This document shows positions 54,100 through 61,687 of a DNA stretch of 64,000 bases, one piece after another. Made by a program: the position numbers and the translations under genes. Position 1 is the stretch's first letter; every line of letters starts with the position of its first letter. Origin of the DNA: Nonlabens ulvanivorans. GTDB taxonomy: Bacteria > Bacteroidota > Bacteroidia > Flavobacteriales > Flavobacteriaceae. The notes beneath the pieces are model-generated. The model saw nothing but the letters and a program-made list of their open reading frames with translations, had not been told where the DNA came from and searched no databases. The stretch spans positions 744,001-808,000 of the forward strand of contig NZ_JPJI01000032.1 in NCBI RefSeq assembly GCF_000732625.1. The letters are read 5' to 3'.

Positions 54100-55698
54100 T
54101 TAGTTTACAGAATCACTAGTTTGAATAGAGCGGTATGCACCTATGTTAACCTTAGGAACGTTAGCGTCATATTTAGCGTTTATTGCATCTATAATAAAGT
54201 TTGCTGTAAGAGCATATCCTCTTGGTGTTGGGTGAACACCGTCTAAAGAAAATGCACCACCTGTCGCATAAGTAGATGTTAAAACACCACCATTAAAAGA
54301 TACACCACCGTTAGCTACTTGTGAAAGAGCTGTTCTAGCATCTACAAAAGCAAGATCGTTTGCAGCTGCAAGAGCTTCTAGAGTAGAGTTGTATGCTGTT
54401 TGAGCTGTGCTTATAGCAGTTTGTTCTTCAGGAGTTAAAACCCACTGATCTTCTAACGGGAATGTAATACCGTTTACTGATAACTGACCAGCGGTTGCTT
54501 GATCAAGACCTAGACCTACTAACTCTTGGAAACGTGTACTGTTAAGCTGTGCAATTACAGTCTGACTAGTGAATACTAATAGGTCGTCCTCAGTTGCTTG
54601 TCTTGCTTGTCCATATTGCTGACCGAAAAGTGCAGCTTGTTGAGCAGGAAATCCGCCTCCTATTAAAACCTGTGTAAGTTGTGCTGATATATCTGTCAAT
54701 GATTCGTCTTTAATTACTACTGCACTTGCAGCTGTAGTAGAAAAAGTAATAGATCTTTCAGGTACACCTAAAAATGCAAACGCTTGATTTAACGCACCAA
54801 ATTGAGCATTTAAAGCTGGGATTTGAGCGGCAAAATCTGGATTTGCAGGGCTTAATGGTGCAAAAGGAACAGTTGTAAAGAAAGGTATTGAAGTTACATC
54901 TGGAATGTTAACTAAAGCGCCTTTAGCTCCGTTTGCTGTTAGTGCCGTTACATATTGAGATACAGCACCTGCAAATACATTAGGGTCTGTAATGTCATTA
55001 CTCCCATATGATGTTGGGTCAAAGTTTCCAGTTTGATCAACTCCTATACCACCAGAAGTAGCAAAAGATAATATGTCATTATTACCTATCCACAGAGTGA
55101 AGAAGCTCGGGTTTGCTGCAGCGGCATCACCTATAACAGTAGACATGCCACCTGATGCAAAGCGTACATAATACGGATTAGCCTGGCCAGTTGCCACACC
55201 CGCGATATTTCCATATCCTGGTGCGCCTAAATGAAAACTTTTTGCACCTGGTACACCATAGTTATTCAATTTTCCAGTAAAAGTATTTGTGATATCTGTA
55301 GTAGGTGCCTCGCCAGTATAAACTGCTGGTGCAGGACTACCATTTGCGCCTACTGCTAGTACAAATCGATTAGGCAATATTTGAACTCCACCGGCAAGCA
55401 ATCCACCAGCGTTGTCATTTACTAACGGTTGGATAAATTCACCACCACCAGCAAGTTCCATTTGACCAGCCATTATTGCTGGAAAAGATTTTAATTGAGC
55501 GTCTAGATAAAGTGCGCCATCTGCATAACCAGATGTTAAAGAGTTACCTACTGACACGTAGTTTGAAAAATCTGCTTCACCAGAGGTGTATACTCCAGCT
55601 TCATCAATAGGATTATCAAATTCTACCTCACAACTTACTACCGCAGCTGCTGCGATAAAAAGTCCAATATATTTTAAATTAAATTTTTTCATCATCAT
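54100..55698 (-). CDS. SGNH/GDSL hydrolase lipoprotein
   Basis: The 532-residue protein has a lipobox VVSC (C23). SGNH blocks are in order: GNSLTSGY with nucleophile S53 (in place of GDSL), WIGNNDIL (about 205, block III), and DGVHPTPRGYAL with the Asp-His pair (about 485). It should be a lipid-anchored esterase or lipase. It starts 7 nt after the FadL-like porin gene, so the two form an operon. Confidence 0.88.
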   Translation of the reverse strand: MMMKKFNLKYIGLFIAAAAVVSCEVEFDNPIDEAGVYTSGEADFSNYVSVGNSLTSGYADGALYLDAQLKSFPAIMAGQMELAGGGEFIQPLVNDNAGGLLAGGVQILPNRFVLAVGANGSPAPAVYTGEAPTTDITNTFTGKLNNYGVPGAKSFHLGAPGYGNIAGVATGQANPYYVRFASGGMSTVIGDAAAANPSFFTLWIGNNDILSFATSGGIGVDQTGNFDPTSYGSNDITDPNVFAGAVSQYVTALTANGAKGALVNIPDVTSIPFFTTVPFAPLSPANPDFAAQIPALNAQFGALNQAFAFLGVPERSITFSTTAASAVVIKDESLTDISAQLTQVLIGGGFPAQQAALFGQQYGQARQATEDDLLVFTSQTVIAQLNSTRFQELVGLGLDQATAGQLSVNGITFPLEDQWVLTPEEQTAISTAQTAYNSTLEALAAANDLAFVDARTALSQVANGGVSFNGGVLTSTYATGGAFSLDGVHPTPRGYALTANFIIDAINAKYDANVPKVNIGAYRSIQTSDSVN

Positions 55699-55705
55699 TG
55701 TTTTT

Positions 55706-56962
55706 TTACATGCTGTATGTTACTCCTATACCAGGAATAAGCGCTTGTGATTTATAAGTTCCGCCAAAAGAAGAAGGTGCCGAAGCTCCCGGATCTGTAA
55801 AGAAGTCATACGATTCATTTACTTCCTTAAATCTTAAGTAAAGGAATGAAGCATCGATAGCAAGTTTAGAATTAACTTGATAAGAAAGTCCGAAGGTGTA
55901 TCCTAAAGAGTCGTTACGTGGTGTCTCTGGCGCAAAATAACCAGATTGTACAGGAGATTCATCATAGTACCATCCGGCTCTTAAGGTAAGATTATCAGTT
56001 GCTAAATATTGAGCACCTAATCTCCATGAAGAAGAGTCTTTGTAGTTTCTAGGATTGATAGAAGTAGATCCATTTTCAAAAACTAGATCTAGACTTTCGT
56101 ACTCACTCCATAATGCACGATTGTAATCAAATGCAAGTAAAAGTTTATCGTCAAAAAACTTATGACTAAGTCCTACAGTGATTTCTGCTGGTAAAGGAAG
56201 AGTCGCTGTAAATCCAGTTTCACCGTTTGCTGGTGTTAATGCAGAGTTAGGGAAATTTGAGAATGTAGCTGTTCCTTCTGTACTTTCAATATTAATTAAT
56301 GAACGATAGTTAAAACCAAAAGAGAAACGATCATTAGGTGTAAACATTAAACCTGCGGTCCAACCCCATGCAGTTACACTGGAATCATCAATACCTACAT
56401 TTGAGCGGTTACCTTGCTCATCAGTAAGTGATTGGCCAGCGTTTCTGTTAAAGGTAACTCCGCCTATCGCTAGAATCGGTCCACCACCTATACTAACGCT
56501 ATCAAATAGTTGATAAGAAATAGTAGGTTGTATAAATATAGCGCTTAATTCAATTTCATTTACTAAATGAGAACCTGACCAATCTGTAGGCCATGTTACA
56601 TTACTACCAAAAGGAGTGTAAATACCTAAACCTACAGCAAGCTTTTCATTGATTTTATAAGTTCCATAAGCATAAACAGGAGTACCTGTAGGGCTGTCAG
56701 TTTCTGAAGAAGTTCCAAATTCTGAGTTTTGATAAGAAACGCTTGAAAAAACGCCAAATCCACCAGCACTAAAATTAATTTTGTTTTCTAAGTGTACCAA
56801 TCCTGCTGGATTGAAAAAGAGAATGTCAGCACTGTTAACTACAGCCACACCAGTGTGTCCCATGGCTAACTGTCTATTACTCTGTGTACTTACTCGATAT
56901 CCACCAGCATAAGCCATTGTAGAAATCAAAAGAAGCACTGCTAAAGCTTTTAATTTATTCAT
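55706..56962 (-). CDS. OmpP1/FadL/TodX family outer-membrane channel
   Basis: The 418-residue protein has a signal peptide (1-19) and a long beta-barrel pattern. After cleavage it begins GGYRVSTQSNRQLAMGHTGVAV, the N-terminal hatch of the FadL family. Such channels take up hydrophobic compounds such as fatty acids. With the SGNH lipoprotein it forms a plausible lipid-uptake pair. Confidence 0.9.
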   Translation of the reverse strand: MNKLKALAVLLLISTMAYAGGYRVSTQSNRQLAMGHTGVAVVNSADILFFNPAGLVHLENKINFSAGGFGVFSSVSYQNSEFGTSSETDSPTGTPVYAYGTYKINEKLAVGLGIYTPFGSNVTWPTDWSGSHLVNEIELSAIFIQPTISYQLFDSVSIGGGPILAIGGVTFNRNAGQSLTDEQGNRSNVGIDDSSVTAWGWTAGLMFTPNDRFSFGFNYRSLINIESTEGTATFSNFPNSALTPANGETGFTATLPLPAEITVGLSHKFFDDKLLLAFDYNRALWSEYESLDLVFENGSTSINPRNYKDSSSWRLGAQYLATDNLTLRAGWYYDESPVQSGYFAPETPRNDSLGYTFGLSYQVNSKLAIDASFLYLRFKEVNESYDFFTDPGASAPSSFGGTYKSQALIPGIGVTYSM

Positions 56963-57001
56963 AATCAGTTTGTTATTAAAAAAATTGGGGTTTTGTTAAG
57001 T

Positions 57002-57031
57002 CAAATTTAATATTTTAAACTTCTTACGCAA
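57002..57031 (-). promoter_or_regulatory. Bacteroidota-type promoter for the FadL-SGNH operon
   Basis: On the minus strand TTG (57031-57029), 19-nt spacer, TAAATTTG (57009-57002), 39 nt before the FadL-like ATG. Confidence 0.7.
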
Positions 57032-57063
57032 GCGTTTTCGTTATTATTATGCTTGCATAGTAT

Positions 57064-57828
57064 TTAATCTGTAAGAAAACTTGTGACCGTATTATAGAAA
57101 ATTTCAGGTTGTTCTGCGTGCAACCAGTGTCCTGCATTAGGGATTGTTTTTAAGTCCGCTTTCGCGAAAGCGTGTTCTATAATTACGAAATCGTTATCGT
57201 TAATGTATCCTGAATTTGCACCTCTAACAAACAGTGTAGGGATATTTATTTGAGTCTGGATGGGTTCTTGAAAACCAATCATCTCTTGACTATCACCTAA
57301 TACTTCTAGATTAAAGCGCCATCCATATCTATTTTTATCTATCCTATATAAACTTTTTAATAAGAATTGTCTCGTGCCAAAATCTGATATACGTAGGGCG
57401 AGCTGCTCATCTGCTTCTTTACGACTTTTTATTTCATCAAAGTTGATGGACTTTAATCCATTAATGATATCACTGTGATGAGGAGCATAGGTTTTAGGCG
57501 CAATGTCTGCAACAACTAGTTTTTTAATAAGTTGAGGAAAATCTGCGGCCACTTTCATAGCAACTTTTCCACCCATAGAATGGCCTAATAAATAGATGTT
57601 CTCCAGTTTATGTTCTATACAATAATCATGAACGTCTTTTGCAAGTAGTGTGTAGTTAAAGTCTACACTGTGTAAACTACGTCCATGATTGCGCTGGTCT
57701 ATTAAATGAACCTCATAGCCGTTTTCACTCCATTCTTTACCGAGAGTTTTCCAATTGTCTGCCATGCCTAAAAAACCATGTAGAATAATAAGTGGTTTTC
57801 CTTCTCCTAAAATAATTGAATGCAGCAT
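57064..57828 (-). CDS. Alpha/beta hydrolase (YbfF-like)
   Basis: The 254-residue protein has the oxyanion segment LHGFLGMADNW, the nucleophile elbow GHSMGG (S84) and a C-terminal NAGHWLHAEQP histidine (about 237). It resembles YbfF-type esterases; substrate unknown. It begins one base after pdxJ ends. A palindrome copy (57157) encodes AFAKA just before the catalytic histidine loop. Confidence 0.88.
   Translation of the reverse strand: MLHSIILGEGKPLIILHGFLGMADNWKTLGKEWSENGYEVHLIDQRNHGRSLHSVDFNYTLLAKDVHDYCIEHKLENIYLLGHSMGGKVAMKVAADFPQLIKKLVVADIAPKTYAPHHSDIINGLKSINFDEIKSRKEADEQLALRISDFGTRQFLLKSLYRIDKNRYGWRFNLEVLGDSQEMIGFQEPIQTQINIPTLFVRGANSGYINDNDFVIIEHAFAKADLKTIPNAGHWLHAEQPEIFYNTVTSFLTD
57157..57172. 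repeat. 16-bp palindrome, perfect copy (alpha/beta hydrolase gene)
   Basis: CGCTTTCGCGAAAGCG, read as AFAKA about 15 residues before the catalytic histidine. Confidence 0.9.
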
Positions 57829-58545
57829 CTAGTCTGTTAATCTGGATTTATACATATTCACAACATTTTCAAGACCCATGTAGAGGCTTTCTGATATAAG
57901 AGCGTGGCCTATAGAGACCTCTAGTAGTCCGGGCACGTTGTCTTTAAAATACCTCATGTTTTCTAGTGATAGGTCATGACCTGCATTTATTCCTAGGCCT
58001 AGTTCAAGCGCTTTTTGAGCAGCTTTAATATAAGGTGCAACTGCTAATTTCTTATTGATAGGGTATTGTTGCGCATAAGCTTCTGTATAAAGTTCTATGC
58101 GATCTACACCAGTTTTTGCGGCGCCTTCAACCATTTCTATTGTTGGATCTACAAAAATGCTAGTTCTTATGCCTTGATCTTTAAAATGTTTTACGATTTT
58201 AGTTAGATAAGCTTCATTCTTTATGGTGTCCCATCCAGCGTCTGAAGTTATGGCGTCAACGGCATCTGGTACTAATGTAACCTGTGCTGGTTGAACCTCG
58301 TCTACTAGTGCGATAAATTTCTCATTAGGATTACCTTCAATATTTAATTCTGTCTGAATCACCTTTTTAAGATCACGAGCATCTTGATATCTAATATGTC
58401 TTTCATCTGGTCGAGGATGTATGGTAATGCCTTGTGCGCCAAATTGCTCTATGTCTAATGAGCATTTTATTAAGTCAGGTACATTTCCTCCACGAGCGTT
58501 ACGCAGCGTGGCTATTTTATTAACATTTACACTAAGTGCGGTCAT
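57829..58545 (-). CDS. pdxJ: Pyridoxine 5'-phosphate synthase PdxJ
   Basis: The 238-residue TIM-barrel enzyme has the opening [17 protein letters not shown] and the [12 protein letters not shown] motif (about 36-47). It condenses 1-deoxyxylulose phosphate with 3-amino-2-oxopropyl phosphate in vitamin B6 synthesis. It is divergent from the CBS protein gene. Confidence 0.95.
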   Translation of the reverse strand: MTALSVNVNKIATLRNARGGNVPDLIKCSLDIEQFGAQGITIHPRPDERHIRYQDARDLKKVIQTELNIEGNPNEKFIALVDEVQPAQVTLVPDAVDAITSDAGWDTIKNEAYLTKIVKHFKDQGIRTSIFVDPTIEMVEGAAKTGVDRIELYTEAYAQQYPINKKLAVAPYIKAAQKALELGLGINAGHDLSLENMRYFKDNVPGLLEVSIGHALISESLYMGLENVVNMYKSRLTD

Positions 58546-58631
58546 AATAATTTATTGAGTTTCAAAAATACAAAGGATTCACCGCAACGAGTAATCACAG
58601 AAATGATTAATTTGCAAAAAAAGCTTGTTAA

Positions 58632-59288
58632 ATGAACATTCAAGAATACATTATTAATGATGTGAAGCCGCTTCAGGTTACAGATGAGGTTACGGTGTCT
58701 CAAAATATATTCTCGCAATTGACCTATTCCCATCTTCCTGTAATGGAGAATGAGGTTTACATTGGCTGTGTTTCTGAAAACGATGCGCATTGTTTTGAAT
58801 CTGGATGTACATTAAAAGATGTAAAGTATGCGCTAGACACTTTTTATGTTATGGTTGACACACATTGGTTAGATGTGCTGGAGGCATTTGCACAGCATGA
58901 TTGTAATGTGATGCCAGTGTTAGATGATAATAATCAATATTTAGGTTATTATGAACTTAAAGATATTTTGCAGTTATTTAATGATTCTCCTTTTTTATAT
59001 GAATCTGGAGCTGTAATCGTACTAGAAAAAGGTACAACAGACTATAGTTTTAGTGAAATTACTCAGATTATTGAGTCTAATGATTCTAAGTTATATGGTT
59101 GTTTTATTAGTGGTTATAATGATCATTTAACTCAGATAACCGTTAAGGTCAGTGCAGAAAATGTTAATCAAGTGCTACAAACTTTTAGAAGATATAGTTA
59201 TGAAGTAGTCAGTGCTGCAGAGGAAGATACCTATCTCGATAATCTTAAAGAACGATCAGATTACCTTAATAAATACCTTAACATGTAA
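58632..59288 (+). CDS. CBS-domain protein
   Basis: The 218-residue protein has two CBS motifs (about 1-60 and 65-125; LDVLEAFAQHDCNVMPVLDDNNQYLGYY) and an ACT-like C-terminal part (about 140-205). It likely senses adenine nucleotides; its target is unknown. It overlaps nadK by one base and is probably in one operon with it. Confidence 0.85.
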   Translation: MNIQEYIINDVKPLQVTDEVTVSQNIFSQLTYSHLPVMENEVYIGCVSENDAHCFESGCTLKDVKYALDTFYVMVDTHWLDVLEAFAQHDCNVMPVLDDNNQYLGYYELKDILQLFNDSPFLYESGAVIVLEKGTTDYSFSEITQIIESNDSKLYGCFISGYNDHLTQITVKVSAENVNQVLQTFRRYSYEVVSAAEEDTYLDNLKERSDYLNKYLNM

Positions 59289-60163
59289 TGAAGAAAATCG
59301 CTATTTACGGTCAGTATCTTCAAGAGGATAGTCTTTCTACTATTGCCAGTGTTCTTAAGCAATTGCATTTACGTGATTGTGATGTTTATATGGAGCAGGA
59401 CTATGTTTCCCTTATTGGGGATAAGATTGATTTAAACATGGAAGGGACTTTTAAATCATTAGATACTAGTTTTGATTTAATGATCAGTATAGGAGGTGAT
59501 GGTACTATTTTAAGAGCTGTATCCTATATCGGTAAGCTTAATATTCCTGTAATGGGAATTAATACTGGGCGACTTGGATTTCTCGCGACATTGCAGTCAG
59601 AAGAGTTAGAGCTCGCTTTTACTTTATTGTTCAATAAAAAATACCGTTTAAGTAAACGCAGTTTAATCACAGCAACCTCTAAACATCCAGAAAATCATCT
59701 GGTACCAGATAACTTTGCGCTTAATGAAGTAACAGTAAGCAGACAGAATACCACGAGTATGATACAAATAGAAACTCATCTTAATGGTGAGTTGTTAACA
59801 TCATATTGGGCAGATGGGTTGATTGTTTCCACTCCTACGGGATCTACCGGTTATAGTTTAAGTTGTGGTGGACCGGTAATTACACCAGATACTAAGGCAT
59901 TGGTCATTACGCCTATAGCGCCTCATAATTTAAACGCACGACCATTAGTCATTCCTGATGAAACTGTTATTACCGTAAAAGTTATGGGTAGAGAAAATGA
60001 ATTCCTGGCCTCTTTAGATAATCGTATTGCTTCATATCCAGATGAGACTGAAATCACTTTAAAAAAGGCAGATTTCACAATTGATTTAATTGAATTAGAG
60101 CACGTGAGTTTTATAAAAACCATTCGTCATAAATTACTTTGGGGAGAAGATAAACGTAATTAG
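59288..60163 (+). CDS. nadK: NAD kinase
   Basis: The 291-residue enzyme makes NADP from NAD with ATP. The catalytic GGDGT motif is G69-G-D71-G-T73, and the NE/D and TPTGSTGYSLS motifs (about 180-190) are present. Confidence 0.95.
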   Translation: MKKIAIYGQYLQEDSLSTIASVLKQLHLRDCDVYMEQDYVSLIGDKIDLNMEGTFKSLDTSFDLMISIGGDGTILRAVSYIGKLNIPVMGINTGRLGFLATLQSEELELAFTLLFNKKYRLSKRSLITATSKHPENHLVPDNFALNEVTVSRQNTTSMIQIETHLNGELLTSYWADGLIVSTPTGSTGYSLSCGGPVITPDTKALVITPIAPHNLNARPLVIPDETVITVKVMGRENEFLASLDNRIASYPDETEITLKKADFTIDLIELEHVSFIKTIRHKLLWGEDKRN

Positions 60164-60240
60164 ACAATAATTTTAAAGAAACCTAGTTTTACATTACTCA
60201 CAATCATGCATGTTTACTCATGTCAGGTAATGAGAATTGT

Positions 60241-60248
60241 TATATTTG
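60241..60248 (+). promoter_or_regulatory. -7 box of the DUF6089-uppS-bamA operon
   Basis: TATATTTG, 17 nt before ATG 60266. No TTG was found at the usual -33 spacing. It supports 60266 as the start of the DUF6089 gene. Confidence 0.5.
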
Positions 60249-60265
60249 CACGTTTTAAAATTTCC

Positions 60266-60946
60266 ATGCGTTTATTATTATTAGTTAGTTTTCTTTTTTG
60301 TTTCGCTTTCGCGAAAGCGCAAACCTATGAGGTAGGCCTCTTTGCAGGTGGTAGTAATATCATTGGTGATGTAGGTAGCACGCAGTTTATAGATCCTGTA
60401 GATCTTACTGTAGGTGGTATTTTTAAATGGAATCGTAGTGACCGTCACAGCTTTAGAGCTTCATTAATATTTTCTAATATGGTAGGTGACGATAATGATA
60501 GTGATGATATATCAAGAGATTTAAGAGGTTATAAGTATAATTACAACCTTATAGAAGCAAGTGTAGGGATTGAATATAATTTTTGGGAATGGGAACTTTA
60601 CACGGGTAAACCTCAAATCGTGCCCTATATTTACACAGGGATTACTGGTTTTCAATATGAAGGCTTTAGATTAGATCAAGCTAGTAATCAACTAGTAGAA
60701 GATGACACAGATAGAGGATTAGCAATTCCGTTTATTTTAGGAGTAAAGTATAATATAGCACCTAAGCTGGTCTTAGGATTAGAAGCTGGTGTGCGATATA
60801 CGTTTACAGATAACCTAGATGGTAGTAATAACGAGGATTTTGAAAGTGTAAGGTTTGGGAATATTAACAATAATGATTGGTATGTATTCTCTGGTGTAAC
60901 GTTAACTTATGCATTTGGTAGAAAACCTTGTTATTGTAATTTTTAA
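60266..60946 (+). CDS. DUF6089 outer-membrane beta-barrel-like protein
   Basis: The 226-residue protein, starting at ATG 60266, has a signal peptide that ends AFAKAQ and a mature part with alternating strands (YEVGLFAGGSNIIGDVG at the start, aromatic YCNF at the end), typical of small outer-membrane barrels. DUF6089 proteins sit between nadK and uppS-bamA in flavobacteria. The in-frame ATG at 60206 was rejected because it would place 20 polar residues before the signal peptide and precede the -7 box. The palindrome at 60304 encodes the cleavage site. Confidence 0.85.
   Translation: MRLLLLVSFLFCFAFAKAQTYEVGLFAGGSNIIGDVGSTQFIDPVDLTVGGIFKWNRSDRHSFRASLIFSNMVGDDNDSDDISRDLRGYKYNYNLIEASVGIEYNFWEWELYTGKPQIVPYIYTGITGFQYEGFRLDQASNQLVEDDTDRGLAIPFILGVKYNIAPKLVLGLEAGVRYTFTDNLDGSNNEDFESVRFGNINNNDWYVFSGVTLTYAFGRKPCYCNF
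60304..60319. repeat. 16-bp palindrome, perfect copy (signal peptide)
   Basis: CGCTTTCGCGAAAGCG, read as AFAKA at the end of the DUF6089 signal peptide. Confidence 0.9.
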
Positions 60947-60948
60947 GA

Positions 60949-61683
60949 ATGGATAAAAACGTACTACATACCCATAATATACCACAGCATGTTGCTGTAA
61001 TTATGGACGGTAATGGTCGCTGGGCAAAAAAACAAGGCCTCATGCGAGTGCGAGGACATGAAAAAGGAGCAAAAGCTGTAAGAGAAACAGTTGAAACCTG
61101 TGCAGAGTTAGGTATTAAGAACCTGACTTTGTATGCTTTTAGTACAGAAAACTGGAAAAGACCTAAGCTTGAAGTAGATACTCTTATGAGATTACTGGTG
61201 TCAAGTCTTAAAAAAGAACTTCCTACTTTACAAAAAAATAATATTTCCCTTAAAGCAGTAGGTAGTCTTGAATTATTGCCTAAAACGGCACAAAAAGAAC
61301 TTCAAGAAGTAATTACTGCTACAGAAAATAATAATCATATGAACTTAACTCTAGCCCTTAGTTACGGGTCACGTGAAGAGTTGATTACAGTTATTAAAAA
61401 TGTAGCAAATAAGGTGAAAGAAGGAGAGATAGAAGTTGAGAATATCAATCAAGATACGATTAATGGTTTATTGTATACTAATTACATGCCAGACGTAGAC
61501 CTATTGATTAGAACGAGTGGTGAGCAACGTATAAGTAACTTTTTGCTGTGGCAGATCGCTTATGCAGAGCTTTATTTCACTGATGTACTTTGGCCTGATT
61601 TCAGGAAAGAACATCTTATAGAGGCATTAAAAAATTATCAAGACCGAGAACGTAGATTCGGTAAAACGAGTGAACAATTATAG
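60949..61683 (+). CDS. uppS: Isoprenyl transferase (undecaprenyl diphosphate synthase)
   Basis: The 244-residue cis-prenyltransferase has the catalytic Asp D20 in VAVIMDGNGRWAKK and the RTSGEQRISNFLLWQIAYAELYF motif. It makes the C55 lipid carrier that UppP (17927-18721) recycles. It starts 2 nt after the DUF6089 gene. Confidence 0.95.
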   Translation: MDKNVLHTHNIPQHVAVIMDGNGRWAKKQGLMRVRGHEKGAKAVRETVETCAELGIKNLTLYAFSTENWKRPKLEVDTLMRLLVSSLKKELPTLQKNNISLKAVGSLELLPKTAQKELQEVITATENNNHMNLTLALSYGSREELITVIKNVANKVKEGEIEVENINQDTINGLLYTNYMPDVDLLIRTSGEQRISNFLLWQIAYAELYFTDVLWPDFRKEHLIEALKNYQDRERRFGKTSEQL

Positions 61684-61687
61684 AATA

